From Flavisolibacter longurius (GTDB taxonomy: Bacteria; Bacteroidota; Bacteroidia; Chitinophagales; Chitinophagaceae), in the NCBI GenBank assembly GCA_013327885.1, contig JABUMY010000006.1, positions 1-64,000 of the forward strand: a stretch of DNA of 64,000 nt, read 5' to 3'. This document shows, in pieces, positions 17,228-25,113 of this stretch (positions are counted from its first letter, which is position 1; every line of letters begins with the position of its first letter). The notes beneath the pieces are model-generated. The model ran no database searches and had not been told where the DNA came from. It saw only the letters and a list, made by a program, of their open reading frames with translations. The position numbers and the translations under genes were made by a program.

Positions 17228-17938
17228 TTAGTTCTTGAATGAATAAGTACCAAAACTGCTGTAAGAAACTTTTTTCCCCTGCTCTTTTCCCCACTGCTCA
17301 AAATTGGCATGGCCGGACACTTCCCAGTCAATATAGTTTTGAATAAGAGATCGATCGGCTGAGAGGTTACTGGTCAAGTTCTTTCGCACCGTACTGTCAG
17401 TTAATCGATCAATATGCGATTGAATGGCATCCGCCAGGCGCAGATCTTCGGCCGGTTCGCCGATGTAGCTTTCAGGTAAATGATGCAATGAATAATAGAT
17501 CGCATCCATCCACCAGGAGATCAAACGCAGGCGTGCCCGGTCATCACCTGGATCCAATTCAATCGCCTTTAAAATATGTTCCTGGCTCCGGTAGTAAGTG
17601 CCAAACCAGCGAAAAGGACGACTGTCTTTTTTTTCTTCACCGCACCAGGCTTCCAGGGTAGGTTTCGCCAGTCTTTCACTGAGCGGATGCGGAAAGGGGC
17701 CCTGGTCGGCGGCTTCAACGGTTTCAATTAGCGGGAACAAAAATGAAACAAAGGCGATCTTCTGTTCCGTGGTCCATTTGGCTGCTTGTTGTAGAAAGTT
17801 TTCCAGGTGCGCAAACGCCTCTTTCCGCAAGCCTTTTTCGCGGGCAAAACAAAAAGCGGCATACGCTGCCCAGTCCTGGTTTTGGCTTGCAGCCTCGCCA
17901 ACAGTCAACAGGGCTTTATTCTGGTCTTCGGTAAGCAT
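17228..17938 (-). CDS. Hypothetical helical protein
   Basis: A 236-residue, probably cytoplasmic, almost entirely helical protein rich in Trp, Ala and Glu (DWAAYAAFCFAREKGLRKEAFAHL). The region YRSQEHILKAIELDPGDDRARLRLI reads like one tetratricopeptide repeat, as does part of the N-terminal 60 residues, so it may be a TPR-like scaffold. I do not recognise a named family. No signal peptide is seen. It starts 24 bp downstream of the M43 protease stop on the same strand and may be co-transcribed with it, although the functional link is unclear. Confidence 0.7.
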   Translation of the reverse strand: MLTEDQNKALLTVGEAASQNQDWAAYAAFCFAREKGLRKEAFAHLENFLQQAAKWTTEQKIAFVSFLFPLIETVEAADQGPFPHPLSERLAKPTLEAWCGEEKKDSRPFRWFGTYYRSQEHILKAIELDPGDDRARLRLISWWMDAIYYSLHHLPESYIGEPAEDLRLADAIQSHIDRLTDSTVRKNLTSNLSADRSLIQNYIDWEVSGHANFEQWGKEQGKKVSYSSFGTYSFKN

Positions 17939-17962
17939 AGGGTAGGTAAAGTGCGGCTCTGG

Positions 17963-20900
17963 TTATTGTTTTAAAATCTTTTGTGTGACAGTTTTTTTAC
18001 CATCATTGTAAGTCACTTCCACCAGGTACATGCCCGACGCACCTCCTGCCAGGTTCACCACTTCCTGCCTGTCGGCATTCCCGGTATATTGTTTCAGCCA
18101 TACGGTTTGTCCCGCCATGTTTAGCACACGGATGCTTTGCAATGCCGTTGGCGTTTGGTAATGCCAAACGGTAAAATGGGTAGCGAATGGTGCCGGGTAA
18201 ACCAGCACACCCGACTCTTTTAATTTGGCCGGAAGCACTTGCGTGTCTACCTGGATATTATCAAGAAAAATGTTGTTCTCGTTGTTATTGGTAGCCCGGA
18301 AGAAAACAATGACCGGGTTTTGTCCTACGAATGCCGAAAGGTCGATCGTTTCCTTTCGCCAATCCGCCGCGCTAAGCGGGAAAAATTCATTGGCCCCCGG
18401 TGCCGTTACGGTTTGCAATGCGGCGCCCCATTTTTTGTAGACAGATATAAAACTGTTGCCGCAATCCTGGGTTACCAAAACTTCCAGCGTATCCACCGGA
18501 ACAGTAACCGTCTGGCTTGACAGGGCTGCCGCCAGGTCAAAACGAAGTTTCACCGAATCGGCATTGCCAAAGGAATAGGCGGGAGATACCAAGTCATCTT
18601 TTTCACCAAGGCTGTTGTAGCGGAAAGTGTTCAGGAAAGCAGAGCCGGTGTTACCGTTGCCATTGATGTTGTATTGCCAGGTGACACCGCCATCGCCGTT
18701 CAGCACACTCCAGTTGCTGGGCGGGAAAACAGCTGTGGTAAACGCTTCGGTCTGTGGTGCGGTGGCATTACCAGCAACGGCAAATCGTTTCTGCAAAGTA
18801 TCGTTCGAAAGATTGCTGTCGTTCACCCCTTTACCTGTTACCAGGTTTGTGGCGTTAATCTGGAACGAATAGCTGCCCGGTGCCAAAGCCGGCAGGGCGG
18901 TCAGCGTTACGGTTGCTTCTGCACCTTTAGCAATGCTCAGGTTGTTGAACGTTTGCTGCACGGACGCACCGCCGTTGATGTTGTAAACCAGCGTAAAGGC
19001 TTTTACCGTATCGGTGCCGCGGTTCCGCACCCGGATCATTGGCGTAACCGTTGGATTGCAGACAAACAGGCCCGGTTGCTGAATGGAAACGAGTTCCAAA
19101 TCACGTTTGTACACGGCCGTTACATTGATGTTGTCGATAAAAATATTGTTGCCAAAATCGTTGGTATTGCGGAAGGAGAGGGACAATCTGCCCGAGGCGA
19201 ATGCCGTGGCAGGTATCACAATGCGTTCGGTGCGCCAGTCGCCGGCCACAGGTGTTGTAAACTCCGATTCCTGGTTACCGGCCGTTGCCAGTTGGACGCC
19301 GGACTTGTTGTACACAACAGAAAAACTGCTGAAGCAATCAGCAGTTGCCAGCACCGCCAGCGCATCGTTGGAACCACCGGATTGACCCGCTAAATTTTTA
19401 TGCGCCACATCAAAGCTCACAATAACCGAATCGGCGTCAGTCACATTTAACAATGGTGTTCGTAATTCATCGGTTTCGCCGGTTACATTGTTATTGTAGT
19501 TGTCGAAGAAAATGGAATAAGTACTGTTGCGGCCCGGCGCTTTTCGCACCCAGGTAACATTGTTGTTGGCATTGCCGATCTGCCAACCGCTTGGCGGGAA
19601 ACCGGTTTCAAACCCTTCAAAAAATGGCGTGGAAAGGGGCTGCAAAACCGAAAACGTCTTTTGCAAGGTGTCGTTGCTCACTCTTGTGTCACCTGTACCT
19701 GAAACAGTAACGGGATCGAAGCTAAAAGCTGTGAATGTATGCTGTCCAATACCGGTACTGCTTATTGGTAAGCTTACCGTTGTGGTGGCACCGGGAGCGA
19801 GGTTTTGCGTAAATGTTTGTTGTTGTATGGCGCCGTTATCAATACGGTAGCCAACGCGGAAAGATGTTACTGTTTCTGTTCCCACGTTCTCCACCGTTAC
19901 CGCAGGTGCAATCTGCCCGGTACAGGCAGCGGCAGCCGGGGATGGAATAAGGTTAACCCTCAGGTCCCTGGCACCAACCTTTACAAGATTAATGTTATCG
20001 AGGTGAATAAAATTGCCATAACGGCTGCTGTTGCGGAAAACGAGGACAATTTTACCGCTTGCAACCTGGTTGCCGCTTAGTGTAATGGATTCGGTGCGCC
20101 AGTCAGCGGCGGACGGGTTGCGGTATTCTTCATCGGAAGAACCGGCGGTAGCAAGTGCTTGCCCGTATTTGTAATAGATACGCGAAAACGTTTGTCCGCA
20201 ATCGGTAGATAGCAGCACCGACAGCGAGTCATAGTATTCAGCATCGGGGTAATTCTTGTGGGCAAGGTCAAAATTCAAAAAATAATTACTGCCCGGATCA
20301 ACGGTGATAGCGGCACTGCGCAGGTCATCCTTTTTATCGATGCCATCAAAATTGTAGTTGTCGATGCTTAGTTTACCGGCCGAGCCATTCCTTCCCGGTG
20401 TAGTACGGGTCCAGGTAAAATCAAGGTCAGGGTTGTCGATGGTCCAGTTCTGCGGGGTTGTTTCAAAGCCTTCTGAAACCGGTGCTGAAATCGGGGCAAG
20501 AACGGTCAATACTTTTGTCAGGTTATCGTTTGCCGGCACCGCATCCATTCCGCCATTTGGCGAAGTCGTAAAAAAGCGAAAACTGTTGTTGCCGGTGACT
20601 ACGGCAACAGCCGGGAACGTGGCGACGTAGAAACCACCCGATGGAATATTCACCGAAACAGTTTGTGTAACCGCTGTGCCGTTATTTAAAGAATAGGCCA
20701 CGGTAAGAGAGGTTATGGTTGTCAGCCCGTTGTTCACCACCCTGAATTTTGGTACAATGGTACCAGGGCAGCTCAGGGTATCGGGGTAAGAAGTTGTGCC
20801 GCAGGCGGTAAGCTCAAAGCCGCCGGGACTGACCGAAGCAAGAGGTGCCACATCCAACAGCGGCGCATTGGCAGGCGGTTGGCTACCCAGCGAATTTTTA

Positions 20901-21955
20901 TAGCCGGAACGGGCATTGTCCAGTATCCATTCCATCCGTGCTACCTGTTTTTTGGTGAACAGCGTCAGGCAGGCGTCGTAGGTATAATCCATGTGGTTCT
21001 GGTACATTTTGCCCGGCGCTACGCCCGAACAACCATCGGTTTGAATACCGCTAATACAATTGCCGGATGCATTGCCCTGGTTAGGCGTATCGCCAATATC
21101 CAGCGTGCCGTTTGCCTGTCCCGGTGGATTGTACAAACCCGTTGGCAGAATCACACCGGTAGAAGCGGGCAACTGGGTGAAATCATCGCCGGTACAGCCG
21201 TCGTTGTCATCACCCCAAATATGATAAAGTCCAAAAAAATGTCCCAGCTCGTGGGTAGCAGTGCGGCCGCGGTTGTACGGCGCCTTTGTATAACAGGGTG
21301 ATGAGCCGAAGGCTTCTATGTTCAGAACCACGCCGTCGCTTGTGCCGGTGCCCGGACCAATGTTATCAGCATAACCCAGGATGCCTTCGCCGGTAATGTC
21401 AATGCCCACCCAAAGGTTCAGGAAATTAGCCGTGTTCCAGGCATCCAACCCACCGAGAGAAGTGTATTTAATGGGATCCTGCATTTTGTCGATGTCGGAG
21501 CCGGTCAGGCTGCTGCGCCGTTCAATGCCATTGGTCAACTGGCCTGCAGGAGTGCGCCTTGCCAGGCTAAAACGAATATTGCTATGCCCCCGCACACTAT
21601 AAAAATTGGTAGCATTAGCACTGTCGGGATTCAGACCGGAGAAATCAAGGTTTAGCCTGTCGATCTGCGCCTGTACATCGGCGTCGGTAACGATATAAGG
21701 ATTGGGAAGTACAATATGCACCACAACAGGGATGGTGATCTCATTCTGCAGCCGGAATGTTCCCTGGTTTTCCCTGCTGTCGCCGTTGCGGGTTGGTCCG
21801 CCCGATTGTATCCGGGTGGCCGCATAATTATCCTGGTAAAGCTGCAGCCGTTTCATGGTGGCGCAACGCTGCACGGTTTTAGTTTTTTGCTGTGCAACGG
21901 CCGGAAAAAATGAAAAGAGCCCCAGGCAAAGGGCTAAAAACGGAACGGCTCTCAA
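17963..21955 (-). CDS. Secreted M43-type zinc metalloprotease with T9SS sorting domain
   Basis: A 1330-residue exported protein: signal peptide (1-21, ending AVAQ), then an M43 (pappalysin) catalytic domain with HELGHFFGLYH at 235-245 supplying the zinc ligands His235, His239 and His245 and the Glu236 base. Residues about 365-1240 hold three repeats, each a CARDB-like domain (VTVENVGTETVTSFRVGY type) followed by a choice-of-anchor-J jelly roll (EGFET... GRN... FRNSSRYGNFIHLDNI). The last 80 residues are a type A T9SS sorting domain (VYPAPFATHFTVW ... GMYLVEVTYNDGKKTVTQKIL). The only in-frame start near the signal peptide is TTG, which is unusual. It is likely cell-surface bound or released. 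Confidence 0.93.
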   Translation of the reverse strand: MRAVPFLALCLGLFSFFPAVAQQKTKTVQRCATMKRLQLYQDNYAATRIQSGGPTRNGDSRENQGTFRLQNEITIPVVVHIVLPNPYIVTDADVQAQIDRLNLDFSGLNPDSANATNFYSVRGHSNIRFSLARRTPAGQLTNGIERRSSLTGSDIDKMQDPIKYTSLGGLDAWNTANFLNLWVGIDITGEGILGYADNIGPGTGTSDGVVLNIEAFGSSPCYTKAPYNRGRTATHELGHFFGLYHIWGDDNDGCTGDDFTQLPASTGVILPTGLYNPPGQANGTLDIGDTPNQGNASGNCISGIQTDGCSGVAPGKMYQNHMDYTYDACLTLFTKKQVARMEWILDNARSGYKNSLGSQPPANAPLLDVAPLASVSPGGFELTACGTTSYPDTLSCPGTIVPKFRVVNNGLTTITSLTVAYSLNNGTAVTQTVSVNIPSGGFYVATFPAVAVVTGNNSFRFFTTSPNGGMDAVPANDNLTKVLTVLAPISAPVSEGFETTPQNWTIDNPDLDFTWTRTTPGRNGSAGKLSIDNYNFDGIDKKDDLRSAAITVDPGSNYFLNFDLAHKNYPDAEYYDSLSVLLSTDCGQTFSRIYYKYGQALATAGSSDEEYRNPSAADWRTESITLSGNQVASGKIVLVFRNSSRYGNFIHLDNINLVKVGARDLRVNLIPSPAAAACTGQIAPAVTVENVGTETVTSFRVGYRIDNGAIQQQTFTQNLAPGATTTVSLPISSTGIGQHTFTAFSFDPVTVSGTGDTRVSNDTLQKTFSVLQPLSTPFFEGFETGFPPSGWQIGNANNNVTWVRKAPGRNSTYSIFFDNYNNNVTGETDELRTPLLNVTDADSVIVSFDVAHKNLAGQSGGSNDALAVLATADCFSSFSVVYNKSGVQLATAGNQESEFTTPVAGDWRTERIVIPATAFASGRLSLSFRNTNDFGNNIFIDNINVTAVYKRDLELVSIQQPGLFVCNPTVTPMIRVRNRGTDTVKAFTLVYNINGGASVQQTFNNLSIAKGAEATVTLTALPALAPGSYSFQINATNLVTGKGVNDSNLSNDTLQKRFAVAGNATAPQTEAFTTAVFPPSNWSVLNGDGGVTWQYNINGNGNTGSAFLNTFRYNSLGEKDDLVSPAYSFGNADSVKLRFDLAAALSSQTVTVPVDTLEVLVTQDCGNSFISVYKKWGAALQTVTAPGANEFFPLSAADWRKETIDLSAFVGQNPVIVFFRATNNNENNIFLDNIQVDTQVLPAKLKESGVLVYPAPFATHFTVWHYQTPTALQSIRVLNMAGQTVWLKQYTGNADRQEVVNLAGGASGMYLVEVTYNDGKKTVTQKILKQ

Positions 21956-22320
21956 AGCGGGATTGTTTGCGTGATAAATGAAATCTTTACAGGTATAACG
22001 GTTACAATAATACCATTTTCAAGGGCCGGGGGCAAAAGTTTTCGACAGAAGGCCCGGTAGGCAGGGATTTGCGGTCGGGTGCCATCGGCGGATGGAGAAT
22101 AAAGGTTTGCTTTTGCCATCGTTTCCTTTATAAAAAACGGTATTTTTCTGCCCAGGGTTGCCCGCCATAAATAGCTTTTGCCGGATGGGAAAGGAGATAG
22201 CGAAAATTGAATATTTTTAATCGATTTTTTGCCTTACGTAAAAAATGTGATCAGGCACTGGGTTAGTGAAGTTTTTGTGTAAGACAGGATAACGTAACCA
22301 TTACCAACAAACAAATACAC
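21956..22320. other. Divergent intergenic region
   Basis: It lies between the M43 protease and the DUF4256 gene and must carry both promoters. A TATTTTTC box near 22140 on the plus strand is close to the -7 consensus, but no clear -33/-7 pair was found for either gene. No hairpin or coding frame stands out. Confidence 0.4.
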
Positions 22321-22887
22321 ATGGCATCCAGGAACCAAAAACAAGCTGTTGCGGAACAGCAGGAGACAATTACCATTCTCAAGACCCGGTTTGAAAAGAA
22401 CCCCGCCCGTCACAAGGGAATAAAATGGGAAGACGTGCAGCAACGGTTAGCAAAGCAACCCGAAAAACTGGCTGTGCTGGAGGAAATGGAGAGTACCGGT
22501 GGTGAGCCGGATGTGATTGGAAAAGATGCGGCTACCGGTGAGATTATTTTTTGTGATTGTTCGCCTGAATCACCTGCCGGACGAAGAAGTGTTTGTTACG
22601 ACAGGGAAGGGTGGGAGTCGCGAAAAGAAGCCAGGCCGGCGAATAATGCCATCGACATGGCGGCTGAAATGGGAGTTGCCTTGCTGACAGAAGATGAGTA
22701 CAGGGACCTTCAAAAACATGGGCCTTTTGATACCAAAACTTCCAGCTGGCTGCGTACGCCGGATGACGTCAGGGATAAGGGCGGAGCCCTGTTTGGCGAT
22801 TACCGGTATGGTAGGGTGTTTATTTATCACAACGGTGCGCAGTCGTATTATGCGGCAAGGGGGTTTAGGGGATTGTTGCGGGTATAG
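22321..22887 (+). CDS. DUF4256 domain protein
   Basis: A 188-residue soluble protein covering one DUF4256 domain. Conserved blocks are LKTRFEKNPARHKGI, VLEEMESTGGEPDVIG, GEIIFCDCSPESPAGRRSVCYDREGWESRKEARP and the C-terminal WLRTPDDVRDKGGALFGDYRYGRVFIYHNGAQSYYAARGFRG. The family is widespread and uncharacterised, and often predicted to be cytoplasmic. The Cys-x-Cys and Asp/Glu residues are candidates for metal binding (inference). It stands alone, with a long repeat-containing gap after it. Confidence 0.88.
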   Translation: MASRNQKQAVAEQQETITILKTRFEKNPARHKGIKWEDVQQRLAKQPEKLAVLEEMESTGGEPDVIGKDAATGEIIFCDCSPESPAGRRSVCYDREGWESRKEARPANNAIDMAAEMGVALLTEDEYRDLQKHGPFDTKTSSWLRTPDDVRDKGGALFGDYRYGRVFIYHNGAQSYYAARGFRGLLRV

Positions 22888-22951
22888 GGAAAATTGAAGT
22901 GTGTTGTTTTGATGTTTTCTGTTGCTGGCTTACTTTTCTTTAGGTCCATTT

Positions 22952-23023
22952 CCACCTTTTGTTTCCAAAACAAAAGGTGGAGTCAAAAATTCAAGGCAAA
23001 TCCAACGCTCCGCTGGATTTGCC
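22952..23023. repeat. Tandem pair of perfect hairpins, probable dispersed element
   Basis: The first hairpin has 13-bp arms (22952-22964 with 22968-22980) and a CCA loop. The second has 10-bp arms GGCAAATCCA / TGGATTTGCC (22995-23004 with 23014-23023) and a 9-base loop. They are separated by 14 bases. The second hairpin has no T-run, so they do not look like simple terminators. The arrangement suggests a short REP-like mobile element; copy number cannot be judged from one window. Confidence 0.55.
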
Positions 23024-23391
23024 AGGGCCAGCGCACAATAGCCTTTCATTTCAGGTTGCAATATTTACTTTGTTTGCAGTCTTTCTCTTTTGTTACAATC
23101 TTCAATGAATGTCGCTAAGATGCAAACAATTTTACCCGCTTATTAAGCAAGAAACGGCAGGTGCTGTATTGCGCTATTCTTTTCTTACAGCAAATAGAAG
23201 CGTTAGCACATGCGCAATAAGGCGCTGAACTAGCGGGATTGGCAATGTTAGAAAGAGCTGTTTTCATATTTGAGAATTGAACACTGAGCATCGCTTATTG
23301 AAAATTTAATCCTTGCATTTATTCGAATTGTTGAATTGGCGATGAAAATTTCACTCTTTCCTCATCTAACTCTTCTAATCAAAGTAACCTT

Positions 23392-23407
23392 CCCCTCCTT
23401 GGAGGGG
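23392..23407. repeat. CCCCTCC-TT-GGAGGGG hairpin
   Basis: A 7-bp perfect stem with a TT loop in non-coding DNA, of the kind seen repeatedly between Bacteroidota genes. It has no poly-T tail. Confidence 0.5.
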
Positions 23408-23664
23408 CGTCCTAATGTTTGTTATTGCCGTAATGAATCGGGTTGGGTTTACAAAATCATATCTGTTCCCGTATTTCCGTCTTTCATACCCGACGCTCCT
23501 TAACTCGTGAACCCGTGAACTTGTGGACTCTTCTCCAAGCCACTCTTAAACGCTTTTCCTGCCAAAGTTTTAAAAATTCAGCTTCGCTGTTATCTTCGCT
23601 CCCGGGTTGGCCGGGATACCGGCTCTCCTGTTTCTTGTTTCGATTTCCAAAACCAAAACAACTG

Positions 23665-24351
23665 ATGAGAATTTCTACTTTCCCCATTGGCGGACGAATC
23701 CTTTTACTGGCGCTTGTTGTCTTCACGCTTTCCAGTTGCCTGACGGCAAAAAACCTCGACAAATACGTAGCGAAGCAATACAACAACGAATTGCCCAAGC
23801 TGGCGAAGAAAAAACGACAGGAGATCGATGTGATGCAAGCCAGCACACCCAGCACGGCCATTTCCACTACCATTCACAAAACAGATAAATTCTTACCGCT
23901 TTTGGTTTACTGGAAATACAACCACCGGCAAAGCTGTTCGCTGAATCCTACCATTGCCGTAACACAATTTACCAACACCGTAAATGCGGTTGCCAATAAA
24001 ACCTTCACCGATAAATTGGCCGGCCGCAAACTCGAACTGACAGTGGAGCAGGCTCCGGCTGCGTTTTCGATCGTTGCCAAAGAACAAATGATCTGGCTGA
24101 TCTATGCCATTAGCTGGTCGAAGATCTACATCGAGCCCGAAGCAAAAGACCTGGTTGTTTCGTACAAACTAACCGACAGCAGCACCGCCAGCAAAACAGG
24201 GACGATCACGGTGAAGAACACCGAAAAAAACAAGGGCATTCGTATGTTCCAGTCGTGGAAGTCTGCCACTTCCGAATACCTGACCGAATACAATGCAACG
24301 TTGACAAATCTTACCAAATCATTCGTTAACCAGTTGGCTCAGGAACTTTAA
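23665..24351 (+). CDS. Lipoprotein of unknown function
   Basis: A 228-residue lipoprotein. The ATG at 23665 gives a proper signal: basic start, LLLALVVFTLSSC lipobox with Cys at about 26. A longer upstream frame (to 23443) lacks protein character and crosses intergenic repeats. The mature part has alternating basic helix (KYVAKQYNNELPKLAKKKRQEI), a beta-rich centre and an ending helix (YNATLTNLTKSFVNQLAQEL). The pattern resembles small envelope lipoproteins of Chitinophagaceae, but I recognise no named family. A strong terminator follows the stop. Confidence 0.75.
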   Translation: MRISTFPIGGRILLLALVVFTLSSCLTAKNLDKYVAKQYNNELPKLAKKKRQEIDVMQASTPSTAISTTIHKTDKFLPLLVYWKYNHRQSCSLNPTIAVTQFTNTVNAVANKTFTDKLAGRKLELTVEQAPAAFSIVAKEQMIWLIYAISWSKIYIEPEAKDLVVSYKLTDSSTASKTGTITVKNTEKNKGIRMFQSWKSATSEYLTEYNATLTNLTKSFVNQLAQEL

Positions 24352-24385
24352 TAGCGTAGTCTTTTTCCGGCTGCCACAACTTCTT

Positions 24386-24430
24386 ACTGGCCGTATGCAT
24401 TTTACAATTGCATACGGCCAGTTTGTTATT
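24386..24430 (+). terminator. Rho-independent terminator after the lipoprotein gene
   Basis: Perfect 13-bp arms ACTGGCCGTATGC (24386-24398) and its complement (24410-24422) with an 11-base loop, followed by a T-rich tail, 34 bp past the stop codon. Confidence 0.75.
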
Positions 24431-24567
24431 AGCGAATTCAATTATCGACTTTTGTGGAATACAACGAAAAAACCCATTTTTTGAACGCATTTTTAAGGAG
24501 CGATGGATGATCCAAAAAAGCTTTTTATTTTAGACACCCTTTTTACCAAGACAAAACCTTACCTACC

Positions 24568-25104
24568 ATGCGAAAATTGATACTAGGATTGGCCGTCAGC
24601 CTTGACGGTTTTATTGAAGGTCCCAACGGCGAATTTGACTGGTGCTTTACCGACCAGGATTATGGCATGACCGAGTTTTTCAAAGGCGTAGATGCACTCT
24701 TCATTGGGCGTAAATCCTATGAGCTGATGCAAAAAATGGGCGAAGATGCCGTGCCCGGAATGCCACCCTTAAAAGAATATGTTTTCTCCACAACCCTCAC
24801 ATCTTGTAAAGAAGGTGCCGTGCTCATTCGGGAAAACGCCACTGCGCAGGCGAGGGCTATCAAAATGGAAGAAGGCAAAGACATCTGGCTGTTTGGCGGT
24901 GCCAGCCTCACCGCATCGCTGATGGAAGTCGGCCTGGTAGATGAATTCTGGCTTTCTGTACATCCCATTCTCCTGGGCAGCGGCAAACCCCTTTTTGAAG
25001 GACTGAAGGATAGAGTACCGCTGGAACTTATCCACTCACAAACGTATTCGTCTGGGCTTGTAGCGCTGACCTATAAACCAAAAGCTGAACGTGTAATCGA
25101 ATAG
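24568..25104 (+). CDS. Dihydrofolate-reductase-like / RibD C-terminal reductase
   Basis: A 178-residue protein of the RibD-C/DHFR-like superfamily: MRKLILGLAVSLDGFIEGPNGEFDW at the start, GVDALFIGRKSYELM (the R-K/T-Y box), IWLFGGASL (the GG cofactor loop) and VHPILLGSGKPLF near the end. Such stand-alone proteins bind NADPH and reduce unknown substrates. True riboflavin RibD would also have a deaminase domain, which is lacking here. It ends nine bases before the convergent ATP-grasp gene. Confidence 0.88.
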   Translation: MRKLILGLAVSLDGFIEGPNGEFDWCFTDQDYGMTEFFKGVDALFIGRKSYELMQKMGEDAVPGMPPLKEYVFSTTLTSCKEGAVLIRENATAQARAIKMEEGKDIWLFGGASLTASLMEVGLVDEFWLSVHPILLGSGKPLFEGLKDRVPLELIHSQTYSSGLVALTYKPKAERVIE

Positions 25105-25113
25105 TAACACATA

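Larger units (their letters stand above)
22888..23664. other. Repeat-rich non-coding stretch
   Basis: No gene is supported here. It holds two adjacent perfect hairpins (22952-22980 and 22995-23023), a CCCCTCC-TT-GGAGGGG hairpin (23392-23407) and a TGAAC-type microrepeat (about 23503-23527). These look like dispersed intergenic repeats rather than remains of a gene. The in-frame upstream extension of the following lipoprotein gene (to 23443) runs through these repeats and was not accepted. Confidence 0.5.

Noticed and set aside
18674-19393. 239-residue plus-strand frame within the M43 protease gene
   Set aside because: Shadow frame of the minus-strand gene, without conserved features.
23443-23664. 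Upstream extension of the lipoprotein gene
   Set aside because: It crosses intergenic repeats and lacks a signal; the ATG at 23665 starts a proper lipoprotein signal.
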